NCBI GenBank assembly: GCA_963718305.1
Contig: CAVQZG010000024.1
Span: 238,850 to 302,849, forward strand
From: RYN-230 sp963718305
Lineage (GTDB): Bacteria > Actinomycetota > Actinomycetes > Streptosporangiales > Streptosporangiaceae
DNA length: 64,000 nt
Direction: 5' to 3'
Position numbers and translations under genes: made by a program. The notes below the pieces were generated by a model. It saw only the letters and a program-made list of their open reading frames with translations. It was not told the DNA's origin and ran no database searches. Each line of letters starts with the position of its first letter. Position 1 is the first letter of the stretch. Of this stretch, positions 1 through 8,385 are shown one piece after another.

Positions 1-2213
1 TGAGCCTGGTGGTGGCCTCGCGCAGCGATCCCGTGCTGCCGCTGCACCGCTACCGCCTGGCCGGCGAGCTGACCGAGATCCGCGCCGGCGAACTGGGCTT
101 CAGCCTCGACGAGGCCAGCCTGCTGATGGAGCAGCACGGCATCGCGCTGCCCAGCGACTCGCTGGCCTTCCTCACTGACCGGGCCGACGGATGGGTAGCG
201 GCCCTGCGCCTGGCCGCGATCTCGATGACGACCCATCCTGATCCAGCGCAGTTTGTCAAAGAGTTCGCGGCCGAGGATGGGGCGGTCGCGGGTTACCTGG
301 TGGAGGAGGTAATCAATACCCTGCCGGCCGGCATGCGGTCCTTCCTGCTGCGAACGAGCATCCTTGAGCAGGTCAACGCCGATCTCGGCAGCGAACTGGC
401 CAGTGACGAGCCTGCCACCGACTTGCCGGCGCTGGCCCAGGCCACCGCCCTGCTCCAGCCTCTGGGTGGCGGCTGGTACCGCTACCATCCGCTCCTGGCG
501 GAGGTGCTGCGCCTGAAACTGCGGCGCGAATACCCGGCCCTGGAGGCTGATCTGCACCGGAAGGCCGCCCGATGGCTCCGGAAGAACCGGCCCCCCGCCG
601 AGGCGGCTCGGCAGGCGGTAGCGGGAGGCGACTGGCAACTGGCCGCCCGGATAGCCGTGGATGAGCTGGTCGTCGACCAGCTCATCGAGCCGCCTGGCGT
701 CGAGCCGCTCGCTGAAGTGCTGCAGCGCATCCCGCAGGATGGAGCCTGGACCGAACCGCAGCCGCTGCTGGTGATGGCGGCGCTCAGGCTCTCGACCACG
801 GGTGACGACTCGGCGGGCGCATCGCTGGCGGTCGCGGACCAGATGCTGGACGAGATTCCTCCTGATCAGGAGATTCCGTCCCGGCTCGCCCGGGCGGTGA
901 TACGGCTCGGCCTGGCGCAGCGCCAGGGCGAACTTCGCAGCGCCGAGGTGGCGGCGGCGGACGCGGCCGTCTTGATCGGCAAACTTCCCGCCGATCAGCT
1001 GGCCTCGCATCCTGACCTGGCCGCACAGGTGAAGGCGGGTCGCGGAGCCGTAGAACTGTGGGCAGGACATTTCGATCAGGCGGCGGTGACGCTGAGCGCG
1101 GCCGCAGCGGCGGTGCGCAGCACCTGGCTGCGAGCCGACTGCCTCGGGCATCTGGCCCTTCTGGAAGCCTTGCGCGGCCGCCTGGGCCGCGCCGCCGAGC
1201 TGGCCGTGCCGCCTGCCACCGCAGGCCGGGGCCGCCCGGCCCGGGCCGACGAGAGCTCCAGTTGCGCCGCGACCGTGGCCATGGCGTACGTGCACGTGGA
1301 ACGCAACGAGCTGGCCGAAGCGCGCCGGTGCCTCCGCCGCGCGGATGAGACCCTGCAGCTGTGCCCGGACAAGCTGATCGGGGCGGTAGCCTGCCTCGTC
1401 GCAGCGCGTGGGTTCCTGGCTCAGGGGCGCGCGGGCCCGGTGGCGGCGCTGACCGGCCGGGCACGGCACGGCTGGACTCCCGCCCCCTGGCTCGAGCAGC
1501 GCCTGCTGCTGGCCGAGTCGCAGGCGCACCTGGCCCAAGGAGACATCGGGCCCGCGGTCGAGACCGCCCGGCAGGCCGGCCCTGGCTCCTCGCCAGAGGC
1601 GGCGGCCGCCCTGGCGCGCGCGTGGCTGGCCGGCGGGAACATCCAGGCCGCCAGGCGAACCCTGGCCGGGGCCGCGACAGATGCAGACCGGGTACCAGAT
1701 CAAGTCCGCCTGGAGACGTGGCTGGCCGATGCCCAGCTGTCTTATGAGCTCGGCGACCAGCAAAGCTCGGATCGCTCGCTTGACCGGGCGCTGCGGCTGG
1801 CGGAGAGCGAGCAGGTGCGGCTGCCGTTCCTCATGCAGGGAGGCTGGATCCGGGAGAAGCTGCAGGAAAATCCTGGCCTGGCCCGGGCCTACCGGCGTCT
1901 GCTGAACCAGGGATCGTCCAGCCGGGGCGGTCCGGCCCGCTCCCGGGCGAGCGCTCCGGCCAAGGCGCCCGTCAACGCCCCACGGCAAGTCGTCCCAGCG
2001 CAGGTCATGCCCCTGGTCGTGGAGAGTCTCAGCAACCGCGAGCGCGAAGTGCTGCAGCACGCGTCAGAGTTGCTGGGCACAGCCGAAATCGCGGCCGAGA
2101 TGTTCGTCTCGGTCAATACGGTGAAGAGCCACCTGAAGAGCATCTTCCGCAAGCTAGGCGCAGGCAGCAGAAACGAGGCCGTCCGCCGCGCGCGCCAGCT
2201 CCAGCTGCTCTGA
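1..2213 (+). CDS. LuxR-family (MalT-like) transcriptional regulator, 5' end outside window
   Basis: The reading frame is already open at base 3 and runs to TGA at 2211-2213, so the start lies upstream of the window. The first residues (SLVVASRSDP, then LAGELTEIRAGELGF) match the end of the STAND/NTPase module of MalT-like LuxR regulators. A long alanine-rich helical TPR-like region follows. The last ~65 residues form a LuxR helix-turn-helix (LSNREREVLQ, TAEIAAEMFVSVNTVKSHL). Such proteins are large ATP-dependent activators whose ligand cannot be predicted. The gene converges with the next one and overlaps it by about 60 bases. Confidence 0.9.
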   Translation, partial: SLVVASRSDPVLPLHRYRLAGELTEIRAGELGFSLDEASLLMEQHGIALPSDSLAFLTDRADGWVAALRLAAISMTTHPDPAQFVKEFAAEDGAVAGYLVEEVINTLPAGMRSFLLRTSILEQVNADLGSELASDEPATDLPALAQATALLQPLGGGWYRYHPLLAEVLRLKLRREYPALEADLHRKAARWLRKNRPPAEAARQAVAGGDWQLAARIAVDELVVDQLIEPPGVEPLAEVLQRIPQDGAWTEPQPLLVMAALRLSTTGDDSAGASLAVADQMLDEIPPDQEIPSRLARAVIRLGLAQRQGELRSAEVAAADAAVLIGKLPADQLASHPDLAAQVKAGRGAVELWAGHFDQAAVTLSAAAAAVRSTWLRADCLGHLALLEALRGRLGRAAELAVPPATAGRGRPARADESSSCAATVAMAYVHVERNELAEARRCLRRADETLQLCPDKLIGAVACLVAARGFLAQGRAGPVAALTGRARHGWTPAPWLEQRLLLAESQAHLAQGDIGPAVETARQAGPGSSPEAAAALARAWLAGGNIQAARRTLAGAATDADRVPDQVRLETWLADAQLSYELGDQQSSDRSLDRALRLAESEQVRLPFLMQGGWIREKLQENPGLARAYRRLLNQGSSSRGGPARSRASAPAKAPVNAPRQVVPAQVMPLVVESLSNREREVLQHASELLGTAEIAAEMFVSVNTVKSHLKSIFRKLGAGSRNEAVRRARQLQLL

Positions 2214-2498
2214 GCCGACTAAGGTCCTCACTCCGAGGTGTTCCTCGTAGGCGGCCAGGCCCGCCTGCATCGTGTACGGTCCGCGGATGCGCCGCAGCCG
2301 GGGCGACACCTCGGAGTAATCCAGATACAGGTGATCACCGCAGTCGCCGCAGACGAGCTCGAACGCGCCGGTGTAGCCGCCTTCCCCCCGGGCCTCCACC
2401 CGGCGGGCCGGCTGGCGGCGCAGGCTGGCCGTCAGACCGTGGCCGAATTGACCCACGGGTGGCACTGCGATGGCGGTGTACGATTCTTTGTGACTCAC
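2154..2498 (-). CDS. Conserved hypothetical protein, small zinc-ribbon-like
   Basis: The 114-residue product starts at GTG 2498. Its core (GGYTGAFELVCGDCGDH followed by LDYSEVSPRLRRIRGPYTM) resembles a short actinobacterial family of unknown function. A CxxC pair (CGDC) could be half of a metal knuckle. The reading frame overlaps the end of the convergent LuxR gene by 60 bases, and codon use in the core looks genuine. The N-terminal ~35 residues are poorly patterned, so the true start may lie further in; GTG codons in the first 15 residues are alternatives. No function is proposed. Confidence 0.6.
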   Translation of the reverse strand: MSHKESYTAIAVPPVGQFGHGLTASLRRQPARRVEARGEGGYTGAFELVCGDCGDHLYLDYSEVSPRLRRIRGPYTMQAGLAAYEEHLGVRTLVGSEQLELARAADGLVSAACA

Positions 2499-2619
2499 TT
2501 GGCCCCCCCAGGCAACGAGTCGTCAGCTGCTGCCGAGATTCTGGAGCAGCGTGACACGCGCATCGCCTAGCTTTGCACAAGACAGCAAAAAGTCGCAATT
2601 TCGGGATTAGTCCGGGCCC

Positions 2620-3258
2620 TCAAAGACGGTCAAGGGCGGCGCGGATGGCTGATGCGGCGACGGTGACTCGCGCTGTTCCCACAGTGGGCAGAAGAGCCAT
2701 CAGGACGCCCGCAATCTCATCGATCGTGACCCCGCGGTCAAGAGCCTGGTTCACATGCCACCGATAAGCCGCTGACTTCTCCCCGGCCCCCGACGCCACG
2801 AGCCCGGCGAGACGGACCAAGGGGCGGGATCTCATATCGAGCCCCATGGTCTCGCCGGCGTTCTCGGCCAGGCTCAGCGAGGGCTCAAGCACCGCCGTAT
2901 CGTGGCTGGCCGCACCGGCCAGCCACCGCTCACCCGGCTGGCCCGGTCCGCCGGCCGATGCTCCGTCCCGGCCAGCAAGTTCATTGACACTGACCACCCG
3001 CAGCGCAAACTCTTCCAGCCTGTCCAGCAGCCCATAGAACTCAGACACGTCCCGGACACAAGCGGTAATGCTCGTCCAGCCCCGGAAAGACGTAACCTCG
3101 ATTTCCCTCAGGGAGCCTGCCAGCAACGATCCGATCTCACCTCGCACGACGATCCGGTACCAGCGGGCGTAATCTCCAGGCATGCGGCCTTTTATATCGA
3201 GGAGCAGGGTGAGGATGCTCACCTTCGAGGGTCGCTCACCCAGGTGAATCCGCGGCAT
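2620..3258 (-). CDS. Carboxymuconolactone decarboxylase (CMD)-like domain protein
   Basis: The 212-residue product appears to have two parts. Residues ~30-95 (YRIVVRGEIGSLLAGSL through FALRVVSVNEL) form a small alpha/beta unit seen in other actinobacterial proteins of unknown role. Residues ~135-212 (MDMRSRP-like start, AAYRWHVNQALDRGVTIDEI, LPTVGTARV) match the helical CMD/AhpD fold. The CxxC pair of peroxidase-active AhpD proteins is absent, so a redox role is not supported. It is transcribed away from the downstream DUF6325-like gene with ~140 bases between them. Confidence 0.7.
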   Translation of the reverse strand: MPRIHLGERPSKVSILTLLLDIKGRMPGDYARWYRIVVRGEIGSLLAGSLREIEVTSFRGWTSITACVRDVSEFYGLLDRLEEFALRVVSVNELAGRDGASAGGPGQPGERWLAGAASHDTAVLEPSLSLAENAGETMGLDMRSRPLVRLAGLVASGAGEKSAAYRWHVNQALDRGVTIDEIAGVLMALLPTVGTARVTVAASAIRAALDRL

Positions 3259-3396
3259 CCGGCACCCGGGACGATCGGTACTAAATGTTTGGCCATATTT
3301 TCCGCCGAGCTCATCACCCCTGGTGGGGGATGCGGCTGTCCCAGCTCACCGGGAAACTTCTGTTACGGAGCGTGAGCGTAAGAAACGAGGTAGGAC

Positions 3397-3945
3397 ATGG
3401 CGATTGGACCAGTGCAGCTCATCGTCCTGGGGTTCAGCCATCCCCATTTCCACGGCGAGGTCATCGCGGAACTGGAGCGGCTGCGGGAGAGCGACACCGT
3501 CCGGGTGATCGACTCGATGGCCGTCTACAAGGACGCAAACGGGGAACTGGAGGTGGAGCACCTCAGCAACCTGACCACGGACGAGGCCATCGAGCTGGGC
3601 AGCAAGATCGGCGCTCTCATCGGCCTGGGTATCGAGGGTGAGGAAGGAGCCGAGGCGGGCGCCGTGGCCGGCGCCGAGGCGGCCGCGGATGGCGTGCATG
3701 TGTTTTCTGAGCAGGAAGCCTGGGATGTGCTCGAGGACATTCCTAACGACTCCGCGGCAGCGCTCATCTTGCTGGAGCACCACTGGGCGGTGCCCTTGCG
3801 CGACGCGATCGCGCGCGCGGGCGGCTTCCGCCTCAGCGACGGTTTCATCAGCCCGCTCGACCTGGTCGAGATCGGACTGGTGTCCGCCCAGGACGCCGAG
3901 GAACTCCACGCCATGGAGACCGCCTCGGCGAGCACAGGATCGTAA
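3397..3945 (+). CDS. DUF6325/DUF1269-like protein
   Basis: This 182-residue acidic protein begins MAIGPVQLIVLGFSHPHFHG, typical of small actinobacterial proteins of the DUF1269/DUF6325 type. A central Gly/Ala/Glu-rich stretch (residues ~65-100) is followed by HVFSEQEAWDVLEDIPNDSA, and residues ~150-170 (FISPLDLVEIGLVSAQDAEE) are also characteristic. No enzyme motif is visible. A purine-rich sequence (GAGGTAGGAC) precedes the ATG. It lies directly ahead of the 23-codon gene at 3973, with 27 bases between them, so the two are probably co-transcribed. Relatives are often found with SHOCT-domain genes, as here. Confidence 0.75.
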   Translation: MAIGPVQLIVLGFSHPHFHGEVIAELERLRESDTVRVIDSMAVYKDANGELEVEHLSNLTTDEAIELGSKIGALIGLGIEGEEGAEAGAVAGAEAAADGVHVFSEQEAWDVLEDIPNDSAAALILLEHHWAVPLRDAIARAGGFRLSDGFISPLDLVEIGLVSAQDAEELHAMETASASTGS

Positions 3946-3972
3946 CAGCGCTCTCAAGGCAGGAGGAATGAG

Positions 3973-4044
3973 ATGTTCGGAGGACGCAGGGTCGCCCGCC
4001 GCACCGGCCGGCGCACCGCACGCCGCGTCTCCCGCCGGCGCTAG
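3973..4044 (+). CDS. Very short arginine-rich peptide (23 residues)
   Basis: ATG at 3973 is preceded by a perfect AGGAGG (3961-3966) with six bases of spacing, and the frame closes at TAG 4042-4044. The peptide begins MFGGRRVARRTGRR and ends VSRRR; 12 of 23 residues are arginine, with no acidic residue. A very strong ribosome site in front of such a short frame, 27 bases after the DUF6325-like gene, argues that it is translated. A nucleic-acid- or membrane-binding role is possible from composition alone. No family name is claimed. Confidence 0.55.
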   Translation: MFGGRRVARRTGRRTARRVSRRR

Positions 4045-4131
4045 GCAGTAGCGCCGGCCGGGAGACCGCCGTTCACGGGAGTCCTGACCACCGGCACAGG
4101 GGCGGTGGCCACGGCTCCCGTGTTCATGTGC

Positions 4132-4442
4132 TCACGTGCCCAGCAGTTTTGCCTTGGCTGCGGCGAACTCGTCGTCGGTAAGAATCCCCTGCTGGTGCAG
4201 GTCCGCAAGCTGGCCGATCTGATCTGCCACGGATGATCCGGCCGCCGGGGCCGCCGCGCCGCTGCCGGGGCCGCTGCCGGGGGTGCGGTGGGCTGCTGCT
4301 GCTCCAGGTCGCCGATGCGGTCATCCTGCGCGGCATCCTGCGCGTCCTGGTCGGCTCGCCGCTGCGCGGTCCTTTTGCCCGCCACGTACGCCCCGCCTCC
4401 CACCACTGCCGCACGCAGCAGCGGGCGTCGCCTTCTGAACAT
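4132..4442 (-). pseudogene. SHOCT-domain protein, frame broken by one base
   Basis: ATG 4442 follows a GAGGAGG ribosome site and opens MFRRRRPLLRAAVVGGGAYV, a basic/membrane-proximal start typical of SHOCT proteins. It continues to a coiled segment (QDDRIGDLEQQQPTA). In a second frame the gene ends with a clear SHOCT motif (DQIGQLADLHQQGILTDDEF, then AAAKAKLLGT) and TGA 4132-4134. The two parts join if one G is added to the G5 run at 4279-4283, giving a natural PGSGPGSG linker. The interval is 311 bases, one short of a multiple of three. Assembly error and true frameshift cannot be told apart here. Confidence 0.7.
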
Positions 4443-4545
4443 GGCGTCCTCCTCGTCGATCATCGAATGGTGACGGGCGCCGTCCTGGCTTGCCCCCCGT
4501 CAGAGGGCCAGGCCGAGGGCGACCATGATTTCTTCAGGTTCGGGG

Positions 4546-4601
4546 CCAGTATCGGCGGGTCTGCCCGTCGGCGCCAGTATCGGCGGATCTGCCCGTCGGC
4601 G
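4546..4601. repeat. 28-bp tandem duplication
   Basis: Bases 4546-4573 and 4574-4601 are two adjacent 28-bp copies that differ at one position (GGG versus GGA). They lie in the leader between the SHOCT gene and the glutamate decarboxylase start. A longer reading frame crosses them, but the decarboxylase family and the ribosome site place the start at 4729, so they are most likely untranslated. Confidence 0.85.
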
Positions 4602-4728
4602 AATCACCCGCCCAGAGGGAGGACCCGGCCGGCCCGGCGCACCCTCCGGCTACCCGTCACGGGGGATGCAGGCCCGGGTGCCTCCCCGGCAGCATCATGA
4701 TCAGCTCACGATCAAGGAGATGCTGATC

Positions 4729-6129
4729 ATGCCACTGCACGAACGCGACGCTGTCCGCGAGCAGATGGAGGATTGCGTGTTCGCCGGGCGTGACCTGACC
4801 ATGCCGGTGCCGAAATACCGCTTCCCCCAAAGCGAGACGCAAGCGCGCGAAGCGTTCCAGCTGGTGGCCGATGAGCTGATGCTCGATGGCAATTCCCGGC
4901 AGAATCTGGCCACGTTCTGCCAGACCTGGGCGGAGCCCGAGATGCTGGCCCTGATGGCACTGTCGGTCAACAAGAACATGATCGATAAGGACGAGTACCC
5001 GCAGACGGCTGAGATAGAGGCCCGCTGCGTGCACATGCTGGCCGACCTGTGGCATGCGCCCGAGGCAGCCAACACCGTGGGCGCCTCGGCCATCGGCTCC
5101 TCCGAAGCGTGCATGCTGGCCGGCATGGCCGCCAAGTGGCGGTGGCGGGCCCGGCGGCGCGCCGAGGGCAAGCCGACGGACAAGCCGAACATGGTGTGCG
5201 GCCCGGTCCAGGTGGTCTGGCACAAGTTCGCCCGGTACTGGGACATCGAAATGCGCGAGGTACCGATGTCCCACGGCCACTACGCGATGGACCCGGCCTC
5301 GATGCTGGAACGGATCGACGAGAACACCATCATGGTCGTGCCGACCCTGGGCGTGACCTATACCGGCGCGTATGAGCCGGTGGCGGCGATGTCCAGCGCC
5401 CTCGACCAGTTGCAGGACGACACCGGCCTGGACGTCGATATCCACGTGGATGGGGCCAGCGGCGCCTTCCTCGCCCCCTTCTGCGCCCCGGAACTGGCCT
5501 TCGACTTCCGGCTCCCCCGGGTTAAGTCGATCAGCGCCTCGGGGCACAAGTTCGGGCTGGCTCCTCTCGGTGTCGGCTGGGTGATCTGGCGGGACCGCCG
5601 GGAACTCCCCGAGGACCTGGTCTTCCACGTCAACTACCTGGGCGGGGACATGCCGGTCTTCCAGATCAACTTCTCCCGCCCGGCCGGGCAGATCATCAGC
5701 CAGTACTACAACTTCCTCCGCCTCGGCTTCGAGGGGTACAAGCGTATCCACGACGCGTCCTACGATGTCGGCCAGTACCTGGCCAGGGAGATCGTCAAGC
5801 TGGGCCCGTTCGAGCTGCTGTGCGACAGCAACCCGGCTACCGGCATCCCCACCGTCACCTGGCGGATCCGCGAAGGTGCCGATCCCGGCTACACGCTGTT
5901 CGACCTGGCCGACCGGCTGCGCATTCGCGGGTGGCAGGTGCCCGCCTACACCCTCACCGGAACCGCTGCCGACATCGCCGTCCAGCGCATCCTGGTCCGC
6001 CTCGGGGTAAGCCGGGATATGGCCTCGCTGCTCCTGGACGACTTCCGCAACGCCGTCGGCCACTTCGCCAAGCATCCGGTGACCGTGCCCATGTCCAAGG
6101 AGGAAACCGGCGGCTTCAACCACCTGTAG
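4729..6129 (+). CDS. gadB: Glutamate decarboxylase
   Basis: The product is a 466-residue PLP enzyme that converts glutamate to GABA and CO2, consuming a proton; in bacteria it serves acid resistance and GABA metabolism. The family opening (VPKYRFPQSE, LMLDGNSRQNLATF, KNMIDKDEYPQTAEIE) and the PLP-binding lysine (SASGHKFGLAPLGVGW, about residue 274) are intact. The upstream reading frame is longer, but ATG 4729 has AAGGAG nine bases ahead and matches the usual protein length. No antiporter (GadC) is adjacent. An aquaporin and a potassium channel follow, which may suggest an ion/osmotic stress neighbourhood. Confidence 0.93.
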   Translation: MPLHERDAVREQMEDCVFAGRDLTMPVPKYRFPQSETQAREAFQLVADELMLDGNSRQNLATFCQTWAEPEMLALMALSVNKNMIDKDEYPQTAEIEARCVHMLADLWHAPEAANTVGASAIGSSEACMLAGMAAKWRWRARRRAEGKPTDKPNMVCGPVQVVWHKFARYWDIEMREVPMSHGHYAMDPASMLERIDENTIMVVPTLGVTYTGAYEPVAAMSSALDQLQDDTGLDVDIHVDGASGAFLAPFCAPELAFDFRLPRVKSISASGHKFGLAPLGVGWVIWRDRRELPEDLVFHVNYLGGDMPVFQINFSRPAGQIISQYYNFLRLGFEGYKRIHDASYDVGQYLAREIVKLGPFELLCDSNPATGIPTVTWRIREGADPGYTLFDLADRLRIRGWQVPAYTLTGTAADIAVQRILVRLGVSRDMASLLLDDFRNAVGHFAKHPVTVPMSKEETGGFNHL

Positions 6130-6169
6130 CTCCGGTCGACCGGCACCTGGCCACCGCGTGCCGCGGCGT

Positions 6170-6739
6170 TCATTCCCGGGCCGCTGGCGGGTCTGGCGCA
6201 TGCCGCTGGCGGCCCAGTTTCACCGCGCCGAGGAAGACCCGGGCGCCGAAGCCCAGCAGGATGAGATCGAAGAACATCTGCGCGGTAACGATCAGCCTGG
6301 CGGGGTCGGCCTTGGGGACGATGTCGCCGAACCCCACCGTGGAGAACACGGTCACGCTGAAGTACAGGGCGCCGGTGCGGCTCAGCGACTGGCTGAAGTA
6401 GGCACTGTCCGCCCGCTCCGCGAGGAAGTACGTGGTGGCGAACGCGAGGATGTAGAGCGGCACGACCGCGGCCACCGTCTCCAGGGCCCGCATGCCGGGG
6501 TACTCCGACGTCGTGATGGCACGGATCCGCACGATGAGCAGAGCCGCCAGGACAGCCAGGCACAGGACCAGGAGCAGCACCGTGTGGGTATCCAGGGGCC
6601 TGTCCATCGGCAGCACGTAATACAGCGCCACTAGCAGTGCGGCGGCCAGGAATGCGCGAAGCAGCGCGCGCAGGATCAGCCAGCGGCGCTGCCGGGGTGT
6701 CGGGTCCCCGACGATCAGCTTCGTCCCGCTGGCGGTCAT
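6170..6739 (-). CDS. Two-TM-type potassium channel
   Basis: This 189-residue membrane protein has hydrophobic segments near residues 24-44, 53-71, 88-107 and 146-168. Between the last two lies a pore loop with the selectivity filter TVGFGD (residues 134-139). The filter and the C-terminal inner helix identify an ion-channel (PF07885) potassium channel. No RCK/TrkA domain is attached, so gating is unknown. It converges with glutamate decarboxylase (41-base gap) and is divergent from the aquaporin gene at 6928. Confidence 0.88.
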   Translation of the reverse strand: MTASGTKLIVGDPTPRQRRWLILRALLRAFLAAALLVALYYVLPMDRPLDTHTVLLLVLCLAVLAALLIVRIRAITTSEYPGMRALETVAAVVPLYILAFATTYFLAERADSAYFSQSLSRTGALYFSVTVFSTVGFGDIVPKADPARLIVTAQMFFDLILLGFGARVFLGAVKLGRQRHAPDPPAARE

Positions 6740-6927
6740 GGACCCGGACTTGTTCCCTGCGCAGCCATCCCGGCCACCTCCCCCGCCAGTAGACAGGCCG
6801 GCCGCGATCCGGATATCCCCCTGAACGGGTAGTCAGCCCGGCACGCGACACCGCCTCACCCTGGCCGGGGGAAGCGGGGTCACTACGCTGGCAGGCATCC
6901 TCCCGGTCAGAGGTTGGGAGCTGAGAC

Positions 6928-7746
6928 ATGACGAAGGCCACCAGTGATGCGGACTCGGCGCTCGAGCGCCGCTACCTGATCCGGTTTGAGGAGGACACGC
7001 TCCGGCAGCGGCCGTTGTGGATCCGGCTGATCATCGAATTCCTGGGCACGTTCATCCTGGTCACGGTGGCCGCCGGGTCGGGGGTCATCAATCACTACAC
7101 GGGCGGCGGCCCGATCAGCCGGACCGCGGCGGTGATCGCGCCCGGGGCGGTGGTCATGGCCATGATCTACGCCTGGGGCCCGCTGTCGGGACTGCACATC
7201 AATCCCGCCGTGACCTTCGCGTTCGCAGGCCGTGGGGTGTTCCCCCGGGCCTGGGTGGTGCCGTACTGGGTGGTGCAGCTCGCCGGAGCCCTCTGCGCGG
7301 CGCTGTTCCTTCAGGTCATGTTCGGTGACGTGAGCGCGGGCGGCAACTACCCGATCGCCAAGCCGGGCGGGGAATGGAAGTCGCTGGTGATGGAGACCGT
7401 CCTGACGGCGATCCTGGCCAGCGTCATTCTCAACACGGCCACCGGGGGCCGCAGCATCGGTCACAACGCCGCCATCGCGGTCGGCTCGACCGTGGCGCTG
7501 CTCGGCCTGTTCGCCAGCCCCATCAGCGGCGCCTCGATGAACCCGGCCCGCACTCTCGGGCCCGACATCATCGGCAGCAACTACACGGGGTGGTGGGTGT
7601 ATATCGCTGGCCCGGTGATCGGCGCCGCTATCGCCGTCATGATCATCGGACTCGTGCGGGGCCTGCCGGACAAGGACGAGCGTGAAGCGGCCGAGGGCGG
7701 TGCCCTGCCGATTCTGGGCCGCGCCTCCGGGCCCGGTAGCGGCTGA
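6928..7746 (+). CDS. MIP-family channel (aquaporin/glycerol facilitator)
   Basis: This is a 272-residue membrane channel with both MIP signature half-helices: HINPAVTFAF (NPA at residues 92-94) and SMNPARTLGP (NPA at 205-207). Six hydrophobic segments fit the family. The arginine after the second NPA, part of the selectivity filter, is present. The N-terminal 30 residues and the C-terminal 25 residues are hydrophilic and probably cytoplasmic. It conducts water or small neutral solutes; which one cannot be decided by eye. The ribosome site is weak. Confidence 0.9.
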   Translation: MTKATSDADSALERRYLIRFEEDTLRQRPLWIRLIIEFLGTFILVTVAAGSGVINHYTGGGPISRTAAVIAPGAVVMAMIYAWGPLSGLHINPAVTFAFAGRGVFPRAWVVPYWVVQLAGALCAALFLQVMFGDVSAGGNYPIAKPGGEWKSLVMETVLTAILASVILNTATGGRSIGHNAAIAVGSTVALLGLFASPISGASMNPARTLGPDIIGSNYTGWWVYIAGPVIGAAIAVMIIGLVRGLPDKDEREAAEGGALPILGRASGPGSG

Positions 7747-7893
7747 CGATGACTCGAGGGCCCGGCCACGGACGGCGCCCACAGTCTCGGAAGACCGCCT
7801 CGCTGAACCGTCGGTGAAGTCCTGACGTATTGAAGACGAGTCGGGGGCATCAGCCCCACGGCTCGTTTACCCATGCGTCTACCAGGAGGAATA

Positions 7894-8385
7894 GTGCTCT
7901 CACCGTCGGCTGACTCAGATCCCCCGCGAGTGCGGCGGCGCCGCGGGTTCACGGCTGCGCTCCCGATGGCCGCCGCGGCGGTCGCGCTGACGGCCGCGGG
8001 CTGCTCCTCGTCTGGGTCCCCGGCGGCCGACCCGCCCCCGGCGGCCTCATCGTCGGCGGCGGCTCCGTCTGCGGCGGCGTCAAGCCCGGCGGCGGCGGGT
8101 GGCACGACGGCGGTGACCGCCACTGAGACCGAGTTCCACATTGCGCTGTCGATGAAGAGCTTCAGCCCCGGCACCTATAAGTTCACCGCCGTGGACAAGG
8201 GACATCTGCAGCACAACCTGGTCATTAACGGGCCAGGCGTGAACCAGGCCAAGACCGCTGGCCTGCTGTCGCCGGGCCAGTCGGCATCGGTCACGGTGAC
8301 CTTGTCGAAGGGCAGCTACGACATCTTCTGCGGGGTGCCCGGTCACAAGGCCCAGGGCATGAACGTGGAAATCACCGTGTCCTGA
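7894..8385 (+). CDS. Cupredoxin-domain lipoprotein
   Basis: A lipoprotein signal (basic RVRRRRGF, hydrophobic stretch, lipobox LTAAGC) is followed by a long Ala/Ser/Pro linker and a ~95-residue cupredoxin domain. Type I copper ligands are visible: His in LQHNLVI and the C-x4-H-x4-M group in CGVPGHKAQGM. It is likely a membrane-anchored extracellular electron carrier. GTG 7894 is chosen over ATG 7873 because AGGAGG (7884-7889) sits four bases before it. The stop overlaps the ATG of the next membrane gene, so the two are probably translationally coupled. Confidence 0.85.
   Translation: MLSPSADSDPPRVRRRRGFTAALPMAAAAVALTAAGCSSSGSPAADPPPAASSSAAAPSAAASSPAAAGGTTAVTATETEFHIALSMKSFSPGTYKFTAVDKGHLQHNLVINGPGVNQAKTAGLLSPGQSASVTVTLSKGSYDIFCGVPGHKAQGMNVEITVS

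Noticed and set aside
4525..4728. Longer N-terminus for glutamate decarboxylase from ATG 4525
   Set aside because: The extra 68 residues cross a 28-bp tandem duplication, lack family similarity and lack a ribosome site, whereas ATG 4729 has both AAGGAG and the usual protein length.
4657..6201. 514-codon minus-strand frame opposite glutamate decarboxylase
   Set aside because: Antisense shadow; the plus-strand protein is unmistakable.
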